40,266 bases of DNA, from IMG/VR virus record IMGVR_UViG_3300035701_000101, positions 1 to 40,266 of that record; one strand, 5' to 3'. This stretch comes from a virus. This document shows positions 1-9,517 of the stretch, in pieces. Position 1 is the first letter of the stretch; every line of letters starts with the position of its first letter. A model generated the notes under the pieces. The model saw only the letters and a program-made list of their open reading frames with translations, ran no database searches and was not told where the DNA came from. A program made the position numbers and the translations under genes.

Positions 1-269
1 TAGGCGGTGACACAGATCCCGGAGACAACAACGCTTTGATTGATGGCACCGGAACCATCACTGGGGCTTTTGGGTGTAACAGTAAGACAGCTCAGACTGC
101 CTACGCCTCTGGAGGAGCAGCCGGAGCAGCTCCAGGCACTAATACTAACGGAGGTTGGGGGTTTGTCTCTAGTGCTGAGATGACTACCTTTATCGCAGCT
201 GTAAATGCTGTTATAACGTTAGCAAATAATATAAGGACAACCTTGGTTAACAATGGTCAAATGACCTAA
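1..269 (+). CDS. Small Gly/Ala-rich structural-type protein, 3' part (gene opened by the window edge)
   Basis: The reading frame is open from base 3 to the stop at 267-269 and continues without a stop through the left edge. Joined to the ATG at 40242 it encodes 97 residues. The N-terminal two thirds is rich in Gly, Ala, Thr and Asn. The last 30 residues look like an amphipathic helix (FIAAVNAVITLANNIRTTL). It lies in the late block between the capsid genes and the ejection-protein genes, so a minor virion role is likely, but I do not recognise a family. A TTG at 36 could be read as a start, but the ATG beyond the junction has a far better ribosome site. Confidence 0.6.
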   Translation, partial: GGDTDPGDNNALIDGTGTITGAFGCNSKTAQTAYASGGAAGAAPGTNTNGGWGFVSSAEMTTFIAAVNAVITLANNIRTTLVNNGQMT

Positions 270-296
270 GTTGCCTAGAAGGCAAAGGATAAAGAT

Positions 297-833
297 ATGG
301 TAGAGCTAAAGCATTTGACTAGGATTGATGTTAAGACCTGGGACGCAAACAGGATCCAATGGATATGGGAACATCTTCAGACTCAGGAGTATATGTTTGA
401 TGATCTCACCAGAGGAGATCCTAAGTTCTTTCTCTCTATGCTCTTCTTTCCTAACACAGAGCATTATGAGTATGGAGATGATGGATACGTTCTAGTTAAC
501 AACATCCGTCCTAAGATCGATGCAGCTATTCACTACGCTATTTGGGATAGAACAGTTCCTCTGCGTAGAACTTTAGAGGCAGGTCGATCGTTGCTAAGGT
601 ACTTGTTTCAGACCTACGACCTTCACAGAGTTACGGGTATGATACCTTCTTACCACAAGCCTGCTATTAGGATGATTACCCTAAACGGCTTTAGGTATGA
701 AGGAAGCCTCAGGCAGGGCCATTTAGTGAACGGTAAGTTCTACGACATTATGATTTACGGCCTACTTCAACCTGAGTTCCAGAAGCTGGAGGAAACATGG
801 GTATCGAGACCGCCCTTATCGCTGCTGCAATAG
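297..833 (+). CDS. GNAT-family N-acetyltransferase (RimJ/RimL-like)
   Basis: This 178-aa protein shows the GNAT C-terminal signature at about residues 110-155: HRVTGMIPSYHKPAIRMI, then NGFRYEGSLRQG, then a closing strand YDIMIYGLL. That matches the RimL layout of acetyl-CoA loop, GFRYEG and final strand. The family transfers an acetyl group from acetyl-CoA to an amine, often a protein N-terminus or side chain. Its place at the head of the ejection-protein genes suggests that it acts on a virion or host protein, but the substrate cannot be read from the sequence. The stop overlaps the next gene by 37 bases, which implies translational coupling. Confidence 0.75.
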   Translation: MVELKHLTRIDVKTWDANRIQWIWEHLQTQEYMFDDLTRGDPKFFLSMLFFPNTEHYEYGDDGYVLVNNIRPKIDAAIHYAIWDRTVPLRRTLEAGRSLLRYLFQTYDLHRVTGMIPSYHKPAIRMITLNGFRYEGSLRQGHLVNGKFYDIMIYGLLQPEFQKLEETWVSRPPLSLLQ

Positions 834-1510
834 GATTAGGAGGAGCTGGGGCTGTAGCCTCAGGTATAGGTGGAGCTAAACAAGCTAGTGCTCAGAGAGG
901 TGCAGCTTGGCAGACTCAGTACGGTGGCAACACTGGGATGGGATACAACAAAATCCCTGCTGCTCCTCCTAATGCTCTGTTCCCAGAGATGCAGAAGCAG
1001 TATATAAGCTCTTTAGAAGCTCTCTCTCCGATTATGCAGAATACAATGGGAGAGATGGCTGCTACTGGATCTCCTACTGATGTTGGGCCTGCCTTCGAGT
1101 CGTTGAAGGCAGCAATGGGTCGTCAAGTCGGTGAAGGTCGAGCTAACGTTGCTGAGCAGTTCGCTAGCTCTGGATTAGCTAACAGCTCATCTATGATGAC
1201 TGGCTTAGTCGACTACGAGACTCAAACTAACAAAGACTTTATGTCGATCCTATCGCAATATACTATGCAAGCTCAAGAAGCTGCAGCTGGTCGGCGTCTA
1301 CAAGCTGGATCGATCTTGTCGGGGATGTATAGCACTCCAGCAATGGCCTTTAGTCCTTCAGAGTACATAGCTCCTGTTAATGCAAGCTCAGCTGGAGCTG
1401 GAGGAGGTTGGTCCGCCGCTGCTGCCTCTATGGGTGGGTTAAGCGAAACAATGATGATGATGTTGTTGCTTAACCAAATGGGTGGTGGAAAGATGTTAGG
1501 AACACACTAA
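797..1510 (+). CDS. Internal virion / DNA-ejection protein candidate (237 aa)
   Basis: The protein opens with a hydrophobic glycine-zipper stretch (ALIAAAIGLGGAGAVASGIG, residues 6-25). A Gln/Ala-rich helical middle follows, then a Met/Gly-rich tail (MMMMLLLNQMGGG). This composition, and its position directly before two larger helical proteins, is typical of the small membrane-inserting internal proteins of podoviruses (the T7 gp14 type). That assignment comes from layout and composition, not from a conserved motif. The start ATG follows GGAGG at good spacing and lies inside the end of the acetyltransferase gene. Confidence 0.5.
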   Translation: MGIETALIAAAIGLGGAGAVASGIGGAKQASAQRGAAWQTQYGGNTGMGYNKIPAAPPNALFPEMQKQYISSLEALSPIMQNTMGEMAATGSPTDVGPAFESLKAAMGRQVGEGRANVAEQFASSGLANSSSMMTGLVDYETQTNKDFMSILSQYTMQAQEAAAGRRLQAGSILSGMYSTPAMAFSPSEYIAPVNASSAGAGGGWSAAAASMGGLSETMMMMLLLNQMGGGKMLGTH

Positions 1511-1554
1511 GCCTGGCGCGAGCAGTGGTATAGGTATCTCAGGAGGAGGCTAAC

Positions 1555-3315
1555 ATGGGAATGTTTCCAGGTGGTGCAGGTTATCTAGGACCCAATCAAC
1601 CTCAGATAGCTCCAGGTCAAACTGGGCAGAACTCTGCTATGGATCCGGCTAAGCTTGCTCAGTTGATGATGGCTATTCGACAAACTAAACTTCAAGAGTC
1701 TCAAGTTGAGAAAAAGAATGCTCAAATGGCTGTTGAGACTACTATGAAGTTAGTCGAGAGTGGAGTTAATCTCTCTCCTGAGATGGCTAAGGCTTTGGAT
1801 AAGAACTTCAAGATTCTTGGTATCGATGTTGGCTCTATGGATAAGACTTTAGGTACCTCTAGCTTAGACCCTACAGCTGAGTCTCAAGGAGGCGGAGGAC
1901 AGCAACCTAACGTTAGTGGAGCTATAGGTGGAGGTCCTGTAGAAGGAGCTCAAGCTGGAACTCCGGGGAAGCCTTATTCTGGTAAGCCAGGAGGGGGAGG
2001 AGTAACTACAGGAGGAGGAAGCTTTGCTGAAGTACTAAACGGCATCGCTAGTTCCGCTAGAGCTAAGTCGATGAGTGAAGGGATGAAGGCCACTCTTAAC
2101 CAGGGTGTTACCCAAATGCAAATGCAGATGGCTGATCCTAGAACCTCTGAAGAGGATCGAAATAGAATAGAAGGTCAAGTCTATCGACTTGGGGAGTCAA
2201 TGGGTACCTTTGCCTTTAACATCGATGGTCACACCTTCTTCACAGGAGACGCCAAACATCAGAACGCTATGATGGATAAGGCAGCAGGCTTTGAGACTGA
2301 TATCGAAAGGAACCAACGGATAGACAAAATCGCTGAGAGTATCAAGGAGAGCTATCCTAATCCTTCTGACGCCTACTCCGTAGCTAAAGATTTAGTCGCA
2401 GGGAAGACCCCCTCAGTAAAAGCTCCCTACAATTGGGCTCCTTATAAGAATATGCTTGATGTTCATCTTAAGAATATTGAAGCTGGTATCGATTCTGATG
2501 TCTCCTGGAAGATGGTTAACGGAGTAAAGGATGGAGCTAACCCAGTCGACTTGGTCCCAGGAAAGCTGCATCCAGCATTACTTCAAAGGCTAGGCTTTGA
2601 GAGGATGTCTGCTGAGGCTCACAAAGCTCAAGCTGCTGCTGCGACTTCTCAAGCTCAGACAGATAGATACAGGCTTGAGATGGAGGGAGAGAAAGCTATA
2701 CTTGAGTTTAAGATCAACCATGAGAGGATTATGGCTGGGATAACCTCTGATCTACATAAGTCGGTTAGAGATACCTTCGTATCTGCTGTCGAGGCTAAGA
2801 AAGCTGGAGCTCCTTTGCCAGCAGATATCATGCAGGGGTTATACGATAGTATAGCTAAGCTTCCAGGAGTGGATCTTCAAAGGACTGACGTTCAGAGTTG
2901 GTGGGAGAAGTTAACAGGAGCTAAAGGAACTAAAGCAGGCTATCAACCTATCCCTCCTGGACCTGGCACTCAAAAGATCTTAGATCAAGGTATAGGATCT
3001 AACACAGTAGAAGGTAGAGCAGCTTCGATGGTACCTTCTCAAGCTCGTACTACCGCAGAACCAAAGGCAGCAGAAGCCCCTCCTGCTTCAACAGGAGAGG
3101 AAGCCGGTAGGATGGCTGCCAAAACCGTAGCGACTGTAACTGACCCTCAAAGGCTTATGGAGCTTGCTAAGTCAGCTTATATGAAGACCTACGGAGCAGC
3201 CTTTAAGGCTGATATCAAGATGAAGCAAGAAATGACTAAGGGCTTCTTAGAGTTCTTAGCATCCTTTATGAAAGGCTATCAGAAGGAGAAGAAGCCCAAT
3301 GGCGCAAGGCAATAG
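1555..3315 (+). CDS. Internal virion / DNA-ejection protein candidate (586 aa)
   Basis: The N-terminal third is low-complexity, with many Gly, Gln, Pro and Thr (GGGPVEGAQAGTPGKP and similar at about residues 105-155). The rest is predicted to be mostly helical and charged, with an Ala/Gln-rich coiled stretch near residues 350-400. I recognise no catalytic motif. Order and size (237, 586, 1869 aa) parallel the three-protein ejection sets of podoviruses, which leave the head with the DNA and form a conduit across the envelope. The start has AGGAGG upstream. The stop overlaps the next gene by 17 bases. Confidence 0.5.
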   Translation: MGMFPGGAGYLGPNQPQIAPGQTGQNSAMDPAKLAQLMMAIRQTKLQESQVEKKNAQMAVETTMKLVESGVNLSPEMAKALDKNFKILGIDVGSMDKTLGTSSLDPTAESQGGGGQQPNVSGAIGGGPVEGAQAGTPGKPYSGKPGGGGVTTGGGSFAEVLNGIASSARAKSMSEGMKATLNQGVTQMQMQMADPRTSEEDRNRIEGQVYRLGESMGTFAFNIDGHTFFTGDAKHQNAMMDKAAGFETDIERNQRIDKIAESIKESYPNPSDAYSVAKDLVAGKTPSVKAPYNWAPYKNMLDVHLKNIEAGIDSDVSWKMVNGVKDGANPVDLVPGKLHPALLQRLGFERMSAEAHKAQAAAATSQAQTDRYRLEMEGEKAILEFKINHERIMAGITSDLHKSVRDTFVSAVEAKKAGAPLPADIMQGLYDSIAKLPGVDLQRTDVQSWWEKLTGAKGTKAGYQPIPPGPGTQKILDQGIGSNTVEGRAASMVPSQARTTAEPKAAEAPPASTGEEAGRMAAKTVATVTDPQRLMELAKSAYMKTYGAAFKADIKMKQEMTKGFLEFLASFMKGYQKEKKPNGARQ

Positions 3316-6300
3316 TATAGTAAGCTGGGCTGAGGTATCTTCGCATCTAGATCCAATGATGCCTAAGGAGGACTACGACTCCTTAAGGACTAGATACTTC
3401 TACGATAACATCGCTCCGAAGATCAACCCTTCAGAGCATGAAGGCGCTAGGCAGCAGTTCATGTCTAGGACCGAACGTAAGCCTCTACTCAACCCAATGG
3501 AAAAGCTTGGTCATCAAGTGGCCTTAGCTGGTATGTCTATGGCGGAGTCAATGGTGTCTCCGTTAGAGATAACTCCTCAAACAGCTAAGGTCCACCAATT
3601 TGTGAAAGGAGCTGTTCAGGACTTAGAGAGAATAGGCAAACGAGAAGGTATGCCAACAGCTCCTGCTGAGGTAGTTGGCCAGATAGTCGGAATGGGTATC
3701 CCTTTAGCTGGAGCTACTAAAGTAGCTGGTATGATTACTAATCCTATAATCAAAACAGCTATGGGAGCTGCGAAGAACCTAGAGTTAACTCAAAGGATTG
3801 TTAGAGACTCTTTAGGCTTTGCTGCCTACAACGCAGCTTCAGAAGAACATGGTAGTAGATGGTTATCGGGAGCTGAAGGAGCAGCTTTAGGAGCAGGCGC
3901 TGGAGTAATAGGGAACCTCTTCCGTCGAGGAGCTAAGACTGTAGAGAGTGAGTTTAAAGCTAAACTCGAGCAAGGGGCCGACGTTGAGCCTACCAAACTC
4001 GCCTTGCAGGCTAGCAAAGAAGTCGCTGAATCCGCTCAAGCTACTTCCAACAGCGAAGCTCTCACCAAACGTCCTATTAACGTAGTCCATGTCGAGGGAG
4101 ACTCTAAAAGCTATATAACTCTCCAAGCTCGAGGTAAACAAGGAGCTGGTCTCTCATACGATCTTAGACAAGCGACAAAGGACGTCGATCAGCGTTTAGA
4201 GGACGCTTTAGGTTGGTTGGATAGCTCTAACACAAAGTTTGAGATGAAGTTGGAAAGCATACGTTATACATCCGACAGAGCTGAGGAAGCTACTTCATTG
4301 CTAGCTAAACTAGGAGACGACTTCGAGGTCAAGCATAGTACTGTAGTTTTAGAGCATGCTATTGGAGGTAAACGTGCTTCTACGGCTGAAGGATTTCGTA
4401 AAGCGATGTCGGCTATCGACAAGGTAGGGACAGACTCTAAAACTATGGGAGCAGGAGCTCAAGCCTTCCTCTTCGATAAGTTCGACTTTAGTCGAAGAGT
4501 TCAAGCTATCTGGAACCCTTTGATTACCGAACAAGAGGCTGCTACCCATCTAAAAGGCCTTCAGGAAGCTACGAAGTACTATGGCTTAAACCCTGAAGAT
4601 GTCTTAAAGATGGTTCCTAAGAGTCTACAACCTAAGTTCGGTAACATGGTTAAAGGCTCGTTAGAGAACCCTGAGCTTAAAGCTCACTTCGACACTTTGA
4701 GCAAGATCGAGGCTGAGAACCTTCTACTTTCGAGAGTCTCTGAGCCTAAGCTTAATATGGATCTCACCGACGCCTTAAAAGGTGTCTCAGAAGATAAACT
4801 AGCTAACCTTAGAAGCTTTGGCTATATCGAGAGCCTCCCTGGAGGAGGCTACATCTTAAAGAAGACTGAGCTCTTTGCTGAGACTCCTGAGGAGCTTCGT
4901 AGGATAGTAGCAGGTAGGCCTAACTACGATGCCATCGAACGTGCAGTTAATATGTATGGGAAGCAGGTTCCTAGCGCTCATGGGGCGGTCCCTACTAAAG
5001 AATTTCCTAAGGAGCTATTTAAGGAAGGATGGAAGATTGAAAGCTTAGATCCTGACTCTAAGAAAAGTCTAACTCAGGCTATCAATCGATTCTGGGAGCC
5101 GGAGGTTTCGGAGGCTGAGAAAAGAGGTATAGTTAGTGTCTGGGGCAAGTATGTTAAAGACACAGGTATGTTCCCTAAAGAGTATGATAAATGGTTAATA
5201 GCTCCGATGAAGGATTTAGAGCTTGCTGCTAAAGAGGATGCTATTAGGAAACTTCTTCTAAAGAAAGGAATTAGCCCAGCCGATGTAGATCTCGAATATC
5301 TAACAGAGATAGGTCCAGTAGGTCTCGAACAAGCTCTCTCTATCCAAAAGAGTACAAAGGGTATTCCTTGGCGCTCTCTTCAAAGAGCTTACGCAGAAGA
5401 GGTTACTGGAACTAAGCCTGGAGAGCCAGTTCCCTCCAAAGTTGTATCTAACTACATTAGAACTCCTAGACCGAAGATATCTGATATACCTCCGCATCCT
5501 ATGCTAGATCGAGAGGCTTTTCTAGCTAAGTTTGAAAGACCTGGAGCTGTCGCTCCAGCGACACTAACCTATACCGCTCAAAGGCTTAAGGACGTCACTG
5601 GCTACGAGGCTGATGAGTTAGTTAGGTTAGGGGTATTCACTACTAGACCAGCTATGAGCTCTAGTGGGCCCTTAGGTTATCCTGTGTACGAGATAAACAG
5701 AGAGTTTCTAAGAGGAGAAGGAATATTTGCTAAGATTGCAGAAGCTACGGATAAGGTGCTTCGACATCATTCAGTAGAAGGTGATAAGTTCGGCTTAGAG
5801 ATCCTTACCCCTCCTTCCGAGAGAAGATCTATTGAGATTGGCAAAGCTCGAGAGCGAGGAGTGATCTCTAGATCAGTTCTCGGGCCTGGTGAGCTAGGAG
5901 CGACGACGGAGAGGACTACTACAGGCTTAGTCACCACTGCAGCCCAAGCAGAGAAAGCTTTCGGGATAGGAACTAAAGGTATTAGCGACCTAAAACCTCA
6001 TATAATCTACGATATAGAGTCTCTCGATAAACTTCATATCGATCACGAGCTCTGGCATGCTAACCTTCGACTAGCTGGGATTAATATTGTAACCTATCTA
6101 GAAAAGCTTCCTAACCAACTCCAACGAGCGATAGTTAAGCTCGCTGATGGATTAGCTATCAGTCCTTCTTATTCAATCTCTCAAAGAGAATCTTTAATGG
6201 AGGAGGCTTTAGTTCACACAGCTGCTGCTATCAGAACCGGCGATCAAGCTTTCCTAGAAAAGCTAGCTAAGATTGATACTAGCGTCGAACATCTTAAAGC

Positions 6301-8908
6301 TATAGTTCAAGGCTCGATGAGAATGATTGCTCTGGATACTGCCGGCAAGGCCACTGCCGTCGATCGAATCATCAACAGAAGAGCCAACTTCCTCCACGCC
6401 TTAGCAGCTCCTAATATCCAAGGAGAGTTAACTAAATGGGCTGACAAACTAGGTCAGATGATCTATTGGGATCCTATTGTAGACCAATGGATAGCTAAAG
6501 GAGTTAATGGAGTCTCTAAGACCTTTAATAGTAAAGGAGCTCTAGTAAACCACCTCGACAAAATGTCTAAGATGGAGCTAATGATCCCTGACTATACCCA
6601 CGACTTCAATAGATTAGTAGGTGGGAAATTTGAGGATATGAAGTTCGCTCATCTGTTCCAAGATACTAGAGACGTAGTCGACGTCGCTAGTAGACCTAGA
6701 AGACCCTTACCTGACTTCGTTCCAGAGAATATCAAGGTAGGATTCTTAGCTGCCTCAGCTTTATGGAAGCCTGCTAAAGGCTGGTTCGCGATGGCTGATA
6801 AGAAGTTGAATGATATCTTCTTGCTTAAGAACAAGTCAGTACCTCTACTAGATAAATTCATAAAGGCCGATATCGCTGTAGAAGCTAAAGGTAAATGGAG
6901 AGCTAACAGCTATCAAGACAGAGTTAATCTAGCTAAGTCGGTAGTGGGTCAAAGACCAGACGATGTCTCTCGTCTTATGGCCTACGATGAACGAGACTGG
7001 CCTAAGATAGCTAAGACGATGAACTTCTCTGATGCTGATCTAGAGGCTGTTAGAAAGGTTAAGGACTGGGGCCGCTACAACACTGCTGATAGTATGATTG
7101 AAGGCACAGTTCCTCAGGAGATATTGGATATAAGAGCTATTCCTGCTAACAAGATCAAACCTAGAGGTCAGCAGGTTATAAGTCCTCCTTCACTAACAGC
7201 AGGAGTTAGAGACAAAGGTCTTACTGAAGCTACTATGGTTCAGAGACCAGTTAAACCTCAATTCATAGCTCCTGACGCAGGCTACAAACCTACTAAAGAA
7301 TCTATCGACTTTAATCACTACATGAGGACTGTAAGGCCTGAGTTAGAGAAAGCTAACTTTGACCTCGACAATTACTATGGCCGTAAGTACAACGCTAAGG
7401 AAGCAGGCTCTATCGAAAGACTTCTTAGAGACCCTTACTCTACCTTCGATCCTAAAGACACTAACGTTCTTAATATTATGCAAGAGTTCGTCTATGCTAC
7501 GGCCGAGCAGAAGTTCGGTAAAGAGCTAGACGATCTAATGTCCTTGACTAAGCTTAAGACCTCTGAAGGAGAGAGGATCATTCCTAAGCTCATCAACGAT
7601 CAGATAGAAAAGTATGTAGATTACTCTAAAGGTAGACCCGACATCACGGCTCAGTGGTTGAATGAGAATGTCAAGAACATCCAGTCAACTATGAGTGAGA
7701 CCTTTAAGAACGCTAACAAATATCTACCTAAAGGAGCTCAACTACCGACTGAATTCTCTCCTCCTAAAGATGCCATTAATCGTTACATGGTCTTTAGCTA
7801 TGCAGCAGGCATTGGTGGTAGAATGGCGATCGCAGCTAGAGATAGTCTACAACCAATCTTCACTACTGTCCCAACCTTTGTAGGCTCAGGTGTTAGAGGT
7901 ATGATTCATCTTTCCAGAGCCTTTGGCGAGACGATGACTGCTAAAACCTGGGAGTGGGCTAAGAAGAATGGCTATCTCTTAGACAACAAGAACTTTGGTG
8001 AATTGCTAGGAGATATCACAGGAGAGTTAACTCCTGGTCAACAGGGTATAGGTAAATGGGCAGAGGATACAGCTAACATCCTTCTATCTCCAAGCCGAAA
8101 AGGTCACCAGGAAGGTCGTGTGTGGTCAGCTAGGGCAGAGTTCAATAGAGCGATGGAGGCTATTCCTAAGCTACGAGCCGGATCCATTCAACCTTATGAC
8201 TTTATCAAAGACTACACTCATATCTGGAATACTGACCCAGCTATGAGAACAGAGCTTCTACGAATGGCTTTAGATCCTAAGCTAAATATAGAGGCTGTCA
8301 GTCATCGCTTTGCTAGGAACCTAGTAGACGAAACTTGCTGGCCTTATAGACGAAGCACACAGCCTGCAGCTCTTCGAACAGGCTTAGGTCGAGTCTTCGG
8401 CCAGTATGGTCTCTGGCCATTAAACTACTTAGACTTCCTCAAACGTACTAGTCGTAACGCTTTAGAATTCCCAGCTAACGGAGCTAGAATGGCAGCTGCT
8501 TGGGCAGCTACTTCAACTATGGCCTACCAAGGCATGGAGGCAATCGGTGCAGACGTAAGCAAATGGTTCTTCGTTAGCCCAGCTGGTTTCGCTGGATCTC
8601 CTCACTTACAAGCGGTTAAGAACTTAGCTAAGTTTCTTGAGGAGACTCAAGAAGGTAAGAGGTCTAGGAAAGAGCTTTTAGAATACCCAATGCAGTTCTT
8701 CCCTGGTGCCGTTGAGATCCAGTCCATATTTAAGGCAATGGATGAGAACACAGGTGACCTCTTCGTACCAGGCGGATCCTTCCGAGTTAACCCTGGAGTG
8801 TTAAGAGTTTTAGGCTTTAAGCCTAAGAAGGAAGAGCTAGACAAAGATCTAGCGGAATGGACAGCCTCTGAACTAGGCCATCCCTACGGATGGAAAGGTA
8901 AACCTTAG
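3299..8908 (+). CDS. Giant internal virion protein with HELWH metallopeptidase motif (1869 aa)
   Basis: This is the largest gene in the window. Residues 1-60 resemble the N-terminal motif common in large podovirus ejection proteins (a Trp-containing helix, then YFYDNIAPKI). Glycine-zipper hydrophobic segments lie at about 125-150 and 190-205. At residues 916-920 there is HELWH, a zincin HExxH motif, followed about 60 residues later by a helix starting MEEALVHTAAAIR that could supply a third ligand. The C-terminal 200 residues contain hydrophobic helices (MAAAWAATSTMAYQG). Such multi-domain proteins resemble the polyvalent proteins of phages and plasmids that are delivered with the DNA. The peptidase activity is inferred from the motif only. 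A tape-measure role is less likely because no tail-tube genes accompany it. Confidence 0.6.
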   Translation: MAQGNSIVSWAEVSSHLDPMMPKEDYDSLRTRYFYDNIAPKINPSEHEGARQQFMSRTERKPLLNPMEKLGHQVALAGMSMAESMVSPLEITPQTAKVHQFVKGAVQDLERIGKREGMPTAPAEVVGQIVGMGIPLAGATKVAGMITNPIIKTAMGAAKNLELTQRIVRDSLGFAAYNAASEEHGSRWLSGAEGAALGAGAGVIGNLFRRGAKTVESEFKAKLEQGADVEPTKLALQASKEVAESAQATSNSEALTKRPINVVHVEGDSKSYITLQARGKQGAGLSYDLRQATKDVDQRLEDALGWLDSSNTKFEMKLESIRYTSDRAEEATSLLAKLGDDFEVKHSTVVLEHAIGGKRASTAEGFRKAMSAIDKVGTDSKTMGAGAQAFLFDKFDFSRRVQAIWNPLITEQEAATHLKGLQEATKYYGLNPEDVLKMVPKSLQPKFGNMVKGSLENPELKAHFDTLSKIEAENLLLSRVSEPKLNMDLTDALKGVSEDKLANLRSFGYIESLPGGGYILKKTELFAETPEELRRIVAGRPNYDAIERAVNMYGKQVPSAHGAVPTKEFPKELFKEGWKIESLDPDSKKSLTQAINRFWEPEVSEAEKRGIVSVWGKYVKDTGMFPKEYDKWLIAPMKDLELAAKEDAIRKLLLKKGISPADVDLEYLTEIGPVGLEQALSIQKSTKGIPWRSLQRAYAEEVTGTKPGEPVPSKVVSNYIRTPRPKISDIPPHPMLDREAFLAKFERPGAVAPATLTYTAQRLKDVTGYEADELVRLGVFTTRPAMSSSGPLGYPVYEINREFLRGEGIFAKIAEATDKVLRHHSVEGDKFGLEILTPPSERRSIEIGKARERGVISRSVLGPGELGATTERTTTGLVTTAAQAEKAFGIGTKGISDLKPHIIYDIESLDKLHIDHELWHANLRLAGINIVTYLEKLPNQLQRAIVKLADGLAISPSYSISQRESLMEEALVHTAAAIRTGDQAFLEKLAKIDTSVEHLKAIVQGSMRMIALDTAGKATAVDRIINRRANFLHALAAPNIQGELTKWADKLGQMIYWDPIVDQWIAKGVNGVSKTFNSKGALVNHLDKMSKMELMIPDYTHDFNRLVGGKFEDMKFAHLFQDTRDVVDVASRPRRPLPDFVPENIKVGFLAASALWKPAKGWFAMADKKLNDIFLLKNKSVPLLDKFIKADIAVEAKGKWRANSYQDRVNLAKSVVGQRPDDVSRLMAYDERDWPKIAKTMNFSDADLEAVRKVKDWGRYNTADSMIEGTVPQEILDIRAIPANKIKPRGQQVISPPSLTAGVRDKGLTEATMVQRPVKPQFIAPDAGYKPTKESIDFNHYMRTVRPELEKANFDLDNYYGRKYNAKEAGSIERLLRDPYSTFDPKDTNVLNIMQEFVYATAEQKFGKELDDLMSLTKLKTSEGERIIPKLINDQIEKYVDYSKGRPDITAQWLNENVKNIQSTMSETFKNANKYLPKGAQLPTEFSPPKDAINRYMVFSYAAGIGGRMAIAARDSLQPIFTTVPTFVGSGVRGMIHLSRAFGETMTAKTWEWAKKNGYLLDNKNFGELLGDITGELTPGQQGIGKWAEDTANILLSPSRKGHQEGRVWSARAEFNRAMEAIPKLRAGSIQPYDFIKDYTHIWNTDPAMRTELLRMALDPKLNIEAVSHRFARNLVDETCWPYRRSTQPAALRTGLGRVFGQYGLWPLNYLDFLKRTSRNALEFPANGARMAAAWAATSTMAYQGMEAIGADVSKWFFVSPAGFAGSPHLQAVKNLAKFLEETQEGKRSRKELLEYPMQFFPGAVEIQSIFKAMDENTGDLFVPGGSFRVNPGVLRVLGFKPKKEELDKDLAEWTASELGHPYGWKGKP

Positions 8909-8980
8909 GAGGACTTCAGCTAGCGAAAGAGCTCGGCGTTAACTGGAGAGACTACACTCGAGCTATAAAGGAGTTGGATT

Positions 8981-9154
8981 ATGGCACCGAAAGTAGGAAG
9001 TAAAGAGAGCTTTGCTCAGCCCATTAAGGGGACAGTAACCACCCCTAAGGACGCTTGCAAGACCGAGGGAGTCAAGGGTCAGAATACCAACTGTAAGTAC
9101 TCTGACGAAGCTCCTATCCCTGGAACGGTTATGGCCGGCAGGGGGAAGAAGTAG
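8981..9154 (+). CDS. Small basic protein, 57 aa, unknown
   Basis: An ATG behind AAAGGAG encodes 57 residues rich in Lys, Gly, Pro and Thr with two cysteines (DACKTEGVKG, TNCKYSDE), ending AGRGKK. It fits cleanly between the giant protein and the endolysin candidate in the same transcription direction. The composition suggests a disordered, nucleic-acid- or head-associated protein. No family is recognised. Confidence 0.6.
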   Translation: MAPKVGSKESFAQPIKGTVTTPKDACKTEGVKGQNTNCKYSDEAPIPGTVMAGRGKK

Positions 9155-9163
9155 AGGTAGGTT

Positions 9164-9517
9164 ATGCCTATCTATAAGGAGAGAGTGACATCGGTCGGGG
9201 TTAGGGAAGAGATAAGTCGATTCTTCCCTGACCTCGACCGTATCTACGCTAGTTTTGGGCAGCAGTGCATCATAACTTGCACTACTGAGGGTCATCCTGA
9301 GCTAGATCCTCATACTCACGGCTTTGCTATTGATATGAGGACTAAAGATATAGCTCAGGGTAAAGCAGAGAGGATCTACTTAGCTATTAGAGATTTAGTA
9401 GGTCCTACTTACACTGTTCTATTCGAATCGATAGGCTCTCAGAACGAGCATATTCATCTACAACTACGCAAGGATATATGGAGGTCAATAGTTTATGGCC
9501 AAGTTCCTAATGCTTAG
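9164..9517 (+). CDS. M15-type zinc peptidase, probable endolysin (117 aa)
   Basis: The protein carries the M15 signature HxxGxAxD as H50-TH-G53-F-A55-I-D57 and a second metal motif E95-H-I-H98 near the C-terminus. M15 enzymes are DD-carboxypeptidases or L-Ala-D-Glu endopeptidases that cut peptidoglycan stem peptides; many phages use them as lysins. It is short for the family (usually 130-180 aa) but contains both metal motifs. No signal peptide is visible, so release would need a holin; candidates are at 10796 and 39650. The stop overlaps the next gene by 23 bases. Confidence 0.65.
   Translation: MPIYKERVTSVGVREEISRFFPDLDRIYASFGQQCIITCTTEGHPELDPHTHGFAIDMRTKDIAQGKAERIYLAIRDLVGPTYTVLFESIGSQNEHIHLQLRKDIWRSIVYGQVPNA

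Noticed and set aside
3299-8908. Tape-measure protein of a long-tailed phage
   Set aside because: No tail tube, tail assembly chaperone or baseplate genes accompany it, and its ends look like podovirus ejection proteins.
8909-8994. Protein-like text LQLAKELGVNWRDYTRAIKE in the gap after the giant gene
   Set aside because: There is no start codon in this frame and no slippery site at the end of the giant gene, so translation is not supported.
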